Below, piece after piece: positions 33,110 to 41,486 of a DNA stretch of 64,000 bases. A model generated the notes under the pieces. The model was given only the letters and a program-made list of their open reading frames with translations, did not search any database and was not told the DNA's origin. The stretch comes from CALMEC01 sp963765105. GTDB lineage: Bacteria > Actinomycetota > Thermoleophilia > Miltoncostaeales > Miltoncostaeaceae. The stretch lies in NCBI GenBank assembly GCA_963765105.1, contig CAVXUW010000004.1, forward strand, positions 682,001-746,000. Direction: 5' to 3'. The stretch's first letter is position 1. Each line of letters begins with the position of its first letter. Position numbers and translations under genes: made by a program.

Positions 33110-34948
33110 TTACTCGACGGTGACGGTCTTGGCCAGGTTGCGTGGCTGGTCGACGTTGAGGCCCTTGGCGCGGGCCACGGCGTAGGCAAACAGCTGGAGC
33201 GGGACGTTGGCGGTGATCGGTGCCAGAATCGACGGCGTTTTGGGGACCCACAGCACGTCGTCGGCGTGCTCTTCGATGAGGTGGTTGCCCTCGGTGGCGA
33301 CGGCAATGACCTGGGCGCCGCGGGCGCGCACTTCCTGGATGTTGGAGACGACCTTGTCGAACACGTGGCCGTCGGTGGCAACGACCACGACGGGTGAGCC
33401 TTCCTCCAACAGGGCGATCGGACCGTGTTTCATCTCACCGGCCGGATAGGCCTCGGTGGGGATGTAGCTGATCTCCTTCAACTTCAACGCACCCTCGAAA
33501 CACACGGGCACGCCCACGTGACGACCCAGGTAGAGGAAGAACGGCTTGTCGAAGTAGCGACCGGCAACCTCGGCCACCTGCGCCGGAGCGGGCGACTCGA
33601 GGTAGTTCTTCACGAGGTCGGGAAGCGCCATGAGGTCGGCGGCGATGTCGGTTGCCCCCGACGACGTCAGTGCCCACTTCAAACGGCCGAGCTTCAGCGC
33701 AAACAGCGCGAGGGCCATGATCTGCGCGGTGTGGGTTTTCGTTGCGGCGACGCTGATCTCGAGGCCCGCGCGGGTGAAGATGATGCCGTCAGCGTCACGG
33801 GTAGCTTGCGAACCCATGATGTTGGTGAGCGCAACCACGTGGGCGCCGCGCTCGCGTGCCACACGCATGGCGGCCAGCGTGTCGGCCGACTCACCGCTTT
33901 GGGTGATGCCGATGACGATGTCGCCGGGGCCTGCCAGGCACGTGCGGTAGCGATACTCGCTGGCCACCTCGATGTGGACGGGCACGCGTGCCCAGTCTTC
34001 GATGAGGTACCGGCCGACGAGGCCGGCGTGATACGAGGTGCCGCAGGCCACGATGTGGATGCGCTCCACGCGCGCCAGTTGGGCGTCGTCCATGCCAAGC
34101 TCGGTGATCTCGACGGTGCCGTCCTCGTTGAGGCGGTCACCGATCGTGTCCCACAGTGCGGCGGGCTGCTCGTAGATTTCTTTGAGCATGAACGTCTCGT
34201 GCCCACCTTTTTCGGCGGCGTCGAGGTCCATTTGCACGCGGGTGATATCACGGACGACTGGCTCAGGACCACCATTCCAAACCGTCGTTTGGTGGGGTTC
34301 GAGCAGGACGATCTCGCCGTTTTCGATCAGCTGGATGTCCTGAGTCTCTTTCAGAAATGCGGGGATGGCTGAGCCGAAAAACCGCTCCCCGTCGCCGACA
34401 CCCACCACCAACGGGCATTCCTTGCGCGCGCCCACGAGCTTTCCGGGCTCGGATGCGTGCATCGCGACGAAGGCGTAGTGCCCTTGGAGCTTCGGGAGAA
34501 CCTGCCGCACGGCGGCGACCAAGTCGCCGTCGTAGGCCAAACCGATGAGGTGCGGGATAACTTCAGTGTCGGTCTCGCTGGTGAAGGCGATGCCCTGCCC
34601 CGCCAGGTCGGAGCGCAGATCGACGTAGTTCTCGATGATGCCGTTCATCACCACGGCAACGTTTCCACTCTGGTCGAAGTGCGGGTGGGCGTTCTGCTCG
34701 GTGACCTTGCCGTGCGTGGCCCACCGGGTGTGGCCCAACCCGGTTGTGGCACCCGAGTGGTTGTCACCGGCGGCCTCGCGCAGCGCAGCAAGGTTCCCAA
34801 CCGCGCGCACCGTGGAGACGTCACCATCACGCGCATCGAGCAGGGCGAAGCCGGCGGAGTCGTACCCGCGGTACTCGAGGCGCTCCAAACCATTGAGAAT
34901 CAGGTCTTTACAGGCCCGAGGTCCCACATAGCCGATGATGCCGCACAT
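33110..34948 (-). CDS. glmS: glutamine--fructose-6-phosphate aminotransferase (isomerizing)
   Basis: 612 residues. Makes glucosamine 6-phosphate, the entry to UDP-GlcNAc for peptidoglycan. The N-terminal Cys (MCGIIGYVG) is the glutaminase nucleophile; TRWATHGKVTEQNAHPH follows. Two SIS domains hold ACGTSYHAGLVG, GITQSGESADTLAAM, SYIPTEAYPAGEMKHGPIAL in parts, and the C-terminal DQPRNLAKTVTVE tail. ATG 34948 exposes Cys at residue 2 as required; GAAGGAG lies 8 bases upstream. It is 75 bases downstream of glmM on the same strand. No glmS ribozyme core was recognised upstream. Confidence 0.96.
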   Translation of the reverse strand: MCGIIGYVGPRACKDLILNGLERLEYRGYDSAGFALLDARDGDVSTVRAVGNLAALREAAGDNHSGATTGLGHTRWATHGKVTEQNAHPHFDQSGNVAVVMNGIIENYVDLRSDLAGQGIAFTSETDTEVIPHLIGLAYDGDLVAAVRQVLPKLQGHYAFVAMHASEPGKLVGARKECPLVVGVGDGERFFGSAIPAFLKETQDIQLIENGEIVLLEPHQTTVWNGGPEPVVRDITRVQMDLDAAEKGGHETFMLKEIYEQPAALWDTIGDRLNEDGTVEITELGMDDAQLARVERIHIVACGTSYHAGLVGRYLIEDWARVPVHIEVASEYRYRTCLAGPGDIVIGITQSGESADTLAAMRVARERGAHVVALTNIMGSQATRDADGIIFTRAGLEISVAATKTHTAQIMALALFALKLGRLKWALTSSGATDIAADLMALPDLVKNYLESPAPAQVAEVAGRYFDKPFFLYLGRHVGVPVCFEGALKLKEISYIPTEAYPAGEMKHGPIALLEEGSPVVVVATDGHVFDKVVSNIQEVRARGAQVIAVATEGNHLIEEHADDVLWVPKTPSILAPITANVPLQLFAYAVARAKGLNVDQPRNLAKTVTVE

Positions 34949-35023
34949 TTCGACCGCTCCTTCGTGATGAGGTGTTAACCATCGGCACAAATGCCGTTGT
35001 GGTCAACCTCTCGCGTTTGCGAA

Positions 35024-36370
35024 TTATCCCCCCAGAGCGTCGCGCGCCACAGCGACGAGGGCATCGCACCACCGTTCGCAGTCGGCATCGGTGGGCGCTT
35101 CGACCATCACGCGCACCAGCGGCTCAGTACCGGACGAGCGCACCACAACGCGTCCGTCCTCGCCCAGCTCGCGTTCACACTGGGCCACCGCAGCCCAAAC
35201 GGCCTCGGCCCCCGACAGGCGTTCCTTGTTCGCAACCCGGAGATTCACCAGTTTCTGCGGCAGGCGGACAACCACGGAGGCGAGATCCGCCAGCGTCCGT
35301 CCCGACTCGGCGACGGCATTCAACAGCTGCAGCCCGGCGGCGAGGCCGTCGCCCGTCGGCCCGGAGCGCAGGTTGATGAGGTGACCGCTCTGCTCACCAC
35401 CGATGACGAATCCCCCGGAGCGCATCTCCTCCAGCACGTAACGGTCGCCGACGTCGGTCCATCGCACCTCGATACCCTCGGCGCTCATCGCTTTGCGAAA
35501 CCCAAGGTTGGTCATGGTGGTCGTGACAACAGCCCCACCATCGAGCTCACCTCGATCGCGAAGTCGCAGAGCGAGGATGGCCAAGATCTGGTCGCCGTCG
35601 ACGATGGCGCCCGTGTGATCGACCGCCAGCACGCGGTCACCGTCGCCGTCGAACGCCAATCCCAGGGCCGCGCCGCTCTCAACAACGGCTCGCGACAACG
35701 GGGCGAGGTGCGTGGAGCCGCATTCCACGTTGATGTTGACGCCATCGGGTTCACCGCCGATGACGTCCACCACCTGCGCCCCCAAAGCCGCGAGGGTGCG
35801 GTGTGCCGTCTCCACGGTTGCGCCGTTGGCGCAATCGATCACCAAACGCACTGCCGACAGGTCGTTGGGGAAGCGTGAGAGAAGCCCGCTGACGTAGTGC
35901 TCGAGGCCGTCGGGCCACGGGGCCATTGCGCCCACTGCGGCGGCTTCGGGACGCTCGCCGGCCGCTTCCATCGCCTGCTCGACAGCGATCTCTTCGTGGT
36001 CGGGAAGTTTGAAACCGTCGGCTCCGAACAGCTTGATGCCGTTGTCGGGGTAGGGGTTGTGGCTGGCACTGATGACGACACCGGCAGCCTGCGACCCTCG
36101 TGCGACGAGCTCGGCGACTGCCGGGGTGGGCAGCACTCCGCCCAGCTCGACGTCAATCCCGGCGCTGGCCAAACCGGCGGCAAGCGCCGCTTCCAGCATT
36201 GCCCCGCTGCGCCGGGTGTCGCGACCGACAAGGACGACCGAGCCCGGCGAGAGTCGAGCACCCAAACCGCGCCCAACCGCCAGTGCCAGCTCGGGGGTGA
36301 GGTCGCGGTTGGCAACCCCACGAACCCCGTCCGTTCCGAACAGCTTGCGCGTCGGTTGTGTCGATCCCAC
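35024..36370 (-). CDS. glmM: phosphoglucosamine mutase
   Basis: 448 residues. Interconverts glucosamine 6-phosphate and 1-phosphate. The phosphoserine loop is VVISASHNPYPDN, the metal-binding loop LAFDGDGDRVLAVD, the sugar-binding loop GGEQSGHLI and the phosphate-binding loop RSSGTEPLVRVM, in order. N-terminus KLFGTDGVRGVAN is the family hallmark. It follows rpsI by 20 bases and precedes glmS by 75, the standard actinobacterial rplM-rpsI-glmM-glmS order, so it probably shares their transcript. Confidence 0.96.
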   Translation of the reverse strand: MGSTQPTRKLFGTDGVRGVANRDLTPELALAVGRGLGARLSPGSVVLVGRDTRRSGAMLEAALAAGLASAGIDVELGGVLPTPAVAELVARGSQAAGVVISASHNPYPDNGIKLFGADGFKLPDHEEIAVEQAMEAAGERPEAAAVGAMAPWPDGLEHYVSGLLSRFPNDLSAVRLVIDCANGATVETAHRTLAALGAQVVDVIGGEPDGVNINVECGSTHLAPLSRAVVESGAALGLAFDGDGDRVLAVDHTGAIVDGDQILAILALRLRDRGELDGGAVVTTTMTNLGFRKAMSAEGIEVRWTDVGDRYVLEEMRSGGFVIGGEQSGHLINLRSGPTGDGLAAGLQLLNAVAESGRTLADLASVVVRLPQKLVNLRVANKERLSGAEAVWAAVAQCERELGEDGRVVVRSSGTEPLVRVMVEAPTDADCERWCDALVAVARDALGG

Positions 36371-36390
36371 GGACCCTCTGTTCTTTGGGC

Positions 36391-36972
36391 TTAGCGCTTC
36401 GAGAACTGCGGGCGCTTACGGGCGCCGCGAAGACCGGCCTTCTTGCGCTCCTTGATACGGGAGTCGCGAGCGAGGAATCCTTCACGCTTCAGCTGCGTGC
36501 GCAGGTTCTCGTCAAGCTCCACGAGCGCCCGGGCGATGCCGTGGCGCAGCGCGCCGGCCTGGCCCGTGACGCCACCGCCGTTGAGGCGGGCGACAATCGA
36601 CACCTGGCCGTCGAGCCCCGAGACCGTGAGAGGCGAGCGCGCCGTCCGCACGAGGGCCTTGCGGGGGAAGTACTCGTCGATGGGGCGACCGTTACAGGTG
36701 ATCGACCCGTCGCCGCCGCGGTGGATGATGACGCGAGCGATGGAGGTCTTGCGTTTGCCCGTGGCACGCGGGCGCTCCGAACCGGGTGTGGTGGCGGGCG
36801 CCAGCTTCGCGACCGGGGCGGCCACGGGCTCCACCGGAGCCTCCGCAACGAGCGCAACAGCCTCGTCGACTGCGACAACCTCGCCGGCCTCGTCAACGGT
36901 CACTTCAACTTCGACCTCGACGGTGTCAGGAGCCACCTCAGCCTCGGGGGTCTCCATCGTCTCGTCGGTCAT
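36391..36972 (-). CDS. rpsI: 30S ribosomal protein S9 with acidic N-terminal extension
   Basis: 193 residues, longer than the usual 130-165. Residues about 72-193 are the normal S9 fold (ATGKRKTSIARVIIHRGGDG, NGGGVTGQAGALRHGIARAL, and the C-terminal tail GARKRPQFSKR that reaches the P-site tRNA). Residues 1-65 are an acidic, Ala/Val/Glu-rich low-complexity extension without basic residues until near 55. The ATG overlaps the rplM stop as ATGA (36969-36972). Extensions of S9 occur in actinobacteria; the role of this one is unknown. Confidence 0.96.
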   Translation of the reverse strand: MTDETMETPEAEVAPDTVEVEVEVTVDEAGEVVAVDEAVALVAEAPVEPVAAPVAKLAPATTPGSERPRATGKRKTSIARVIIHRGGDGSITCNGRPIDEYFPRKALVRTARSPLTVSGLDGQVSIVARLNGGGVTGQAGALRHGIARALVELDENLRTQLKREGFLARDSRIKERKKAGLRGARKRPQFSKR

Positions 36973-37415
36973 ACCTCAGCCTTTCTGGTGAGCCGAAGCG
37001 GCTCGGGTTTCTGTGCCGTGTGTGGGTGGGCCCCACCGGCGTAGATCTTGAGCTTGCGAAGCTGCGCGCGACCCAAGCGGTTGCGCGGGAGCATGCCGCG
37101 CACAGCCATCCGCAGCACTTCCTCGGGCTTGAGTTCGAGCTGCTTGGCGAGGGTGCGTTCCTTGATGCCGCCGGGATAGCCGGAGTGGCGGTAGTACTTC
37201 TTCTGCTCCAGCTTCTTACCGGTGACGGCCACCTTCTCGGCGTTGACGACAACAACGAAGTCGCCGGTGTCCGCGTGGCGCGTGTACCAGGGGGAGCGCT
37301 TCCCGGCGAGGGTTTCTGCGATGACGGTTGCAAGGCGACCGAGGTTCAGGCCATCTGCATCCACGATCCACCACTGTCGGTCGACCGTTCCGAGCTTCGC
37401 GCTTTGTGTCGTCAA
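36969..37415 (-). CDS. rplM: 50S ribosomal protein L13
   Basis: 148 residues from the TTG at 37415. Family blocks are WWIVDADGLNLGRLATVIAE, DTGDFVVVVNAEKVAVTGKK and AVRGMLPRNRLGRAQLRKLK. TTG is preferred since GAAGGG lies about 7 bases upstream and the product then has the normal length; an in-frame GTG at 37448 would add 11 residues with no ribosome-binding site. It heads the rplM-rpsI-glmM-glmS order. A hairpin with a T run lies just upstream. Confidence 0.94.
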   Translation of the reverse strand: MTTQSAKLGTVDRQWWIVDADGLNLGRLATVIAETLAGKRSPWYTRHADTGDFVVVVNAEKVAVTGKKLEQKKYYRHSGYPGGIKERTLAKQLELKPEEVLRMAVRGMLPRNRLGRAQLRKLKIYAGGAHPHTAQKPEPLRLTRKAEV

Positions 37416-37452
37416 TGCAAACCCTTCGGTGAAAATTCGTCCCAACACGAAG

Positions 37453-37473
37453 AAAAGCGGCGCACCGCGCCGC
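37453..37473 (-). promoter_or_regulatory. terminator-like hairpin in the rplM leader
   Basis: On the minus strand GCGGCGC, a 3-base loop and GCGCCGC are followed by TTTTCT, 38 bases before the rplM start codon. This has the form of an intrinsic terminator, so it could attenuate the rplM operon, as L13 leaders do in other phyla, or end a transcript from further upstream. No gene lies upstream on this strand, which favours attenuation. Confidence 0.4.
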
Positions 37474-37612
37474 AGTCCGGCTCGTAATCCTAGGAAATAG
37501 CGCGGCCTCCCGCAACCGTAGGGGATATGCGAGCGCCGCGCTGAGCGCTATAACCCAGGGAGTTCGTTGCGACCGTCTTCCTCGCTTGGTCACGCGGATC
37601 TTGGAAAGCTAG

Positions 37613-37993
37613 GTGATTTCGTTGCCGGCAAGCCCGGTCACACGTTGTGTCGCGGTGGCAGGTCATGGAAAGCGCTGTCAGCAGAGCCCATTTCGCGGCT
37701 CGCCGTACTGCTGGCACCACCTTCAAAGCCGCAAGGTACCCGCCCCCAGCCGCCCGCTGAGCGTGGCTCCGCCGCCCGAGTCCGAAGGCGAGGTCGCCAC
37801 GTTGCCGGTGGTCGACCGCATGGCCGCCGCCGTGCGACTGGCCCACGGTCTTTCGGTTCAGGAGATCTCCGAGATCATCAAGTTCATCGAGGATCGTCGC
37901 GATGGCACCCTCGTGATCGTCCGCGACGGAATGCGCAACGACATCCAGACCTATCGACGCGACGGCAGCCCCCGCACGGCGACGGGCGGCTAG
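37613..37993 (+). CDS. small protein with putative zinc-binding Cys/His motif, function unknown
   Basis: 126 residues from GTG 37613. Near the N-terminus TRCVAVAGHGKRCQQSP and GSPYCWHHL form a C-x8-C-x9-C-x2-H pattern, like small treble-clef motifs seen in proteins with C..GxxC..spYCwxH. A Pro-rich linker follows, then a C-terminal helical region DRMAAAVRLAHGLSVQEISE and KFIEDRRDGTLVIVRDG. I do not recognise the family. It is divergent from rplM with 197 bases between the starts; that gap contains the L13 leader. TTG codons just downstream are alternative starts. Confidence 0.55.
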   Translation: MISLPASPVTRCVAVAGHGKRCQQSPFRGSPYCWHHLQSRKVPAPSRPLSVAPPPESEGEVATLPVVDRMAAAVRLAHGLSVQEISEIIKFIEDRRDGTLVIVRDGMRNDIQTYRRDGSPRTATGG

Positions 37994-38122
37994 TTCACCG
38001 AAATCTGGATCGGTGCCGCGCGTTTCGTTGTCTCGCCGAGCCCACGTGAGGACCGAACCTGCGATCCCCCTGTATTTCGTGGGCATCGGGTGCGATTGTC
38101 GATCGACCCACAAGGAGGCTCA

Positions 38123-38485
38123 ATGGAGCTCAGCGACATACTCGACGCGTACAAGGATGCCTGGAACGCGGCGTCCGAAACAGAAACGGCGGCTCACCTG
38201 GACAGAGCCGTGACGCCCGATGCAGTGCTCATGGACCCGCACGGAGTGTTTACGGGGACTGCCGCTATCGCAGGGTTCATTGCGGCCGCACGGCAAAAGC
38301 TTGGTTCGGCGCAGCTCGTCGCGACGAGCTCACCCCAGCGACACCCTCATGCACCCTGGATTCGCTACGACTGGGCGGTCCGCGCCGGTGAGACGTCAAT
38401 CATCAACGGCACGGACATCGTGGAGCTTGCTGACGACGGACGCCTTGCGCAGATTGTGACGTTCCTGCCACGCGAGACCACCTGA
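38123..38485 (+). CDS. SnoaL-like/NTF2-fold protein
   Basis: 120 residues. MELSDILDAYKDAWNAASET, DAVLMDPHGVFTGTAAIAGF and WIRYDWAVRAGETSIINGTD followed by IVELADDGRLAQIV fit the SnoaL-like family of small cone-shaped NTF2-fold proteins, many of which bind or isomerise small hydrophobic molecules. No specific substrate can be assigned. ATG 38123 is chosen because AAGGAGG at 38112-38118 lies 4 bases upstream; the frame is open to 38090 without support. It sits just left of the degraded guaA tail. Confidence 0.75.
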   Translation: MELSDILDAYKDAWNAASETETAAHLDRAVTPDAVLMDPHGVFTGTAAIAGFIAAARQKLGSAQLVATSSPQRHPHAPWIRYDWAVRAGETSIINGTDIVELADDGRLAQIVTFLPRETT

Positions 38486-38510
38486 CACGTACCGCGCTAT
38501 TCCCTCGGTG

Positions 38511-38607
38511 GTGCCGGGGCTGTGATGTGACGTCGAGGACTGACGCCCGGCGCCTCGGCGATGATGCAAGGTGAGAGCTGCTCCACGAGTTCATCGAGAA
38601 GGCGGGC
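38511..38607 (-). pseudogene. degraded copy of the guaA 3' end
   Basis: This 97-base stretch aligns in the same orientation with 43016-43122, the 3' end of the intact guaA, at roughly 75-80% identity with one 7-8 base gap; GTGACGTCGAGGAC and CCTCGGCGATGATGC are shared exactly. Translated on the minus strand it gives ARLLDELVEQLSPCIIAEAP then, after the gap, VLDVTSQP, against ARLPYELVEQLSRRIIAEVP and VLDVTSKP in GuaA. It is too diverged to be a recent local duplicate. The radical SAM gene starts 2 bases after it. Confidence 0.75.
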
Positions 38608-38608
38608 G

Positions 38609-40013
38609 ATGCGTTTCATCCTCTTCCCCATATCGGCCCTCCTGCGGCGTTTGGAGGCGGTTATCGAGGCAACCCGCCCGGTTCATCCCGACGTCGAACG
38701 GGCCATGGCCGAGCGGTGGTCGACACTTCCGGCCAACGTCAAGACACCGGCCCAGATGCTGGGGCAACGCTTCCTTGGTTGCGAGGGTACCCACGGAGTG
38801 TTCCCGGAAATGCAACCTCGCATGCTCACCGTGCTACCACTCGCGTGAGGCGAACGCCGTACGCATCGACGCGGAGCACACGCTTCGTGAGATTGGCCGG
38901 CAGATGGCCTATCTCGAAGATCAGCGCGGCCCCGGCCAACACGCACAGCTGATTGGGGGCGAGGTCACGCTGCTCGGCCCGGACGTTCATGGCGATGCCC
39001 TGGAGCTCATGCAGGCACACGGGCGCAAGCCAATGAGCATGTCCCACGGCGACTTCGACTACGATTACCTCGTCGCCTTGGCAATCCGGCCCGACGGGCG
39101 GCGACGATTTGATCACCTGTCCTTCGCGCTGCACGTCGATTCCACGATGGCCGGACGCCGCGCCGTTGGCCGCCCCACGAGCGAAGCGGAACTCCACCCC
39201 GAACGTCAACGGATCTGCGAAATGTTCGCACGTCTGCGTCGCGAACATGGTGTGCGCAGCTATCTCGCTCACAACATGACCGTGACACCCGCAAACCTCG
39301 ACCAGGTCGCGGACGTCGTTCGCTCCTGCCGGGGGATGGGCTTTCGCATGTTCTCGTTTCAGCCGGCGGCGCTCGTCGGGAGTCGCACCACGGACGACGG
39401 CGGCGTCGATGACGACGCGCTGTGGCGAGAGGTCGAACGCGGTGCCGGTGTGCGACTGCCCAGCGGGGCGCTTCAGGTCGGCGACCCTCGCTGCAACCGC
39501 ACGACCTGGGGTGTCGACGTTGCCGGCCGCTACATACCGTTCCTCGATGATTGCAACGCGGTCGACCTGAGGGCACGCGACGCACTGCTTCGCACCTTTC
39601 CGGGTTTTGACTTTGGAACCCTGCGGCCCCACCGACTTGCCCGACTCATCCGCGTTCTGATCCGCCATCCAGATTTCATCCGGGCGGCGGCGGCCTGGGC
39701 CGTACGGTTCGCCCAGCGCGCCGGGCCCACCGCCATGCGCCACGTACCCCGGCCACTGACCTTTGTGATGCACAGCTTTATGGATGCCCGGGTCGTTGCC
39801 CCGGCGTGGCAGCTTCTTCAGCGCGGGGAGCGCAGCACAGATCCCGAGCTCCAGGAGGCGCAGGAGCGCCTCGGAGCCTGCTCGTACCTCATGGCCCATC
39901 CTGACAGTGACCAGTTGGTGCCGGCCTGCGCCCAGCACGCCGTGTTCGGCCCCAACGAGAACCGTCGGCTGCGCCGGCTGCTGCCGCTGCGTCCCGACCC
40001 GACGCCGGGATGA
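38609..40013 (+). pseudogene. radical SAM protein, frameshifted just before the Fe-S motif
   Basis: An actinobacterial radical SAM family of about 465 residues. The N-terminal part is read in frame 2 (MRFILFPISALLRRLEAVIE; RFLGCEGTHGVFP) to about 38808; the rest continues in frame 3, beginning with KCNLACSPCYHS, the C-x3-C-x2-C that binds the 4Fe-4S cluster, then QHAQLIGGEVTLLG, MSMSHGDFDYDYL and SYLAHNMTVTPANLDQV. An extra G in CCGGAAATGC around 38808-38812 explains the jump; without it the join reads GVFPKCNLAC. All else looks intact, so this may be an assembly indel or a recent mutation. Its stop overlaps the oxidoreductase start as ATGA (40010-40013). Reaction unknown. Confidence 0.7.
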
Positions 40014-41443
40014 GCGAGCCGCTAACCGCCGATGTCATCGTCATCGGCTCCGGGTCAGGGGGGCTCACCGCCGCGATCGGCCTTGCACGTTTCGGCAAAA
40101 AGATCGCCCTGGTGGAACGCGGCGTGATTGGAGGGGATTGCACCAACACCGGCTGCATCCCCAGCAAACGGCTGATCCACCTTGCGAAGGCAGCCACATC
40201 CGGGGCCCTCGACCCATCGACGATCCTGAGCGACGTTCGCACGACCCGCGACGGGCTGACCGTCCGTGAGCAGCGCGAGTTGGAAGAGGACCCGAACATC
40301 ACGTTGCTCTGGGGCCACGGACGCCTCGCCGGCCCGCGGACCGTTGTCGTGAGCGGCCCCGACGGTGAGCAGACCGTGAGCGCGCCGCACATCGTGATCG
40401 CCACCGGCTCACGCGCGCGACGCATCCCCATCCCCGGGCTGCCGCCGGACCGCTACCTCACCAACGAGTCGCTGTTCGACATCGCAGCTCCGCCCGGCCA
40501 TCTCGCGGTGATCGGCGCCGGCGCGATCGGCCTGGAGATGGCGACCGCGTTTCGCCGATTGGGCTGTCGGGTGACCCTTATCGATCTGGCCGACCGCGTC
40601 CTTCCCACCGCGTCGCCTGACGCGTCAGCCGTGCTGCATGAAAGCGCGGGTGCCCTGGACATCGATGTGCGCCTCGCCGTGCACGTGACCGACTACGAGC
40701 CGACCACACGGTGTCTGCGCCTCACCGGCGATGGCGGCGACTCGTCGATCGCCGACGTCGACGCGGTGCTGGTGGCCATCGGGCGCGTGCCGAACACCGA
40801 GGACATCGGGCTCGATCGTGCGGGGGTTGAGGTGGGACCAGAGGGGATCGCCGTGAACGCATGGGGTCGCACCTCGGTGAAAAGCGTCTGGGCCGTCGGG
40901 GACGTGACCCCCGGTTCCCACACGACCCACGGCGCAAATGCGCTTGGCCGGCGCATCATCCAGCGAATCGCACTGCCCTGGCTGCCCGCTCGTGGGCGTC
41001 CACCGATCATCCCGTCCGCGGTATTTTGCGACCCCGAAGTCGCCTGGGTCGGCTTGTCGGACGAAGAACGTGCCCGGCGGTTCCATCCGCAGGCGCTGCG
41101 GGAGATTCGGGTGGAGTTTCCCGCTCAGGACCGCGGCCTCACCGATGGTGTGCAGCGCGGTTTCATCTCGGTCCACGCGATGCGTTTGAGCGGCCGGATC
41201 GTGTCGGCCACGGTCGTGGGCCCCAACGCATCGGATCTCATCACTCCCCTCACCATGGCGGTTGACCGCAAGATCAGCCTGCTGCGCCTGTCGCGACTGG
41301 TCTACGCGTACCCGACGTTCGCCGCGATCATCGGGGCCGCCGGGGACGAATTCGCTCGCGCAACCCTTCCGTACCTCCGCCGCGAAGCCGCAGCATTCGT
41401 GAGGCACCGGTGGCGTCGTGGTCGGCCGCCGCCCCCCGCCTGA
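40010..41443 (+). CDS. FAD/NAD(P)-dependent disulfide oxidoreductase-like protein
   Basis: 477 residues of the pyridine nucleotide-disulfide oxidoreductase family (dihydrolipoamide dehydrogenase, mercuric reductase). FAD motif VIVIGSGSGGLTAAIGLARF, redox-active disulfide CTNTGC in GGDCTNTGCIPSK, NAD(P) motif VIGAGAIGLEM and the second FAD motif VWAVGDVTP are all present. The C-terminal His-x4-Glu pair that acts as base in dihydrolipoamide dehydrogenase is absent; the region reads YAYPTFAAIIGAAGDEF. So the disulfide may serve another partner. Coupled by a 4-bp overlap to the radical SAM gene, which suggests joint function. Confidence 0.82.
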   Translation: MSEPLTADVIVIGSGSGGLTAAIGLARFGKKIALVERGVIGGDCTNTGCIPSKRLIHLAKAATSGALDPSTILSDVRTTRDGLTVREQRELEEDPNITLLWGHGRLAGPRTVVVSGPDGEQTVSAPHIVIATGSRARRIPIPGLPPDRYLTNESLFDIAAPPGHLAVIGAGAIGLEMATAFRRLGCRVTLIDLADRVLPTASPDASAVLHESAGALDIDVRLAVHVTDYEPTTRCLRLTGDGGDSSIADVDAVLVAIGRVPNTEDIGLDRAGVEVGPEGIAVNAWGRTSVKSVWAVGDVTPGSHTTHGANALGRRIIQRIALPWLPARGRPPIIPSAVFCDPEVAWVGLSDEERARRFHPQALREIRVEFPAQDRGLTDGVQRGFISVHAMRLSGRIVSATVVGPNASDLITPLTMAVDRKISLLRLSRLVYAYPTFAAIIGAAGDEFARATLPYLRREAAAFVRHRWRRGRPPPPA

Positions 41444-41486
41444 CACTTGGGGTAAACCTTGATGACCGGTTGCCGATAATCGGCGT

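Noticed and set aside
33110..35023. glmS ribozyme upstream of glmS
   Set aside because: The 75-base glmM-glmS gap is too short and lacks the conserved core.
38571..38830. Selenocysteine reading of stops in the radical SAM gene
   Set aside because: The break is a change of frame, not an in-frame TGA, and one extra G explains it.
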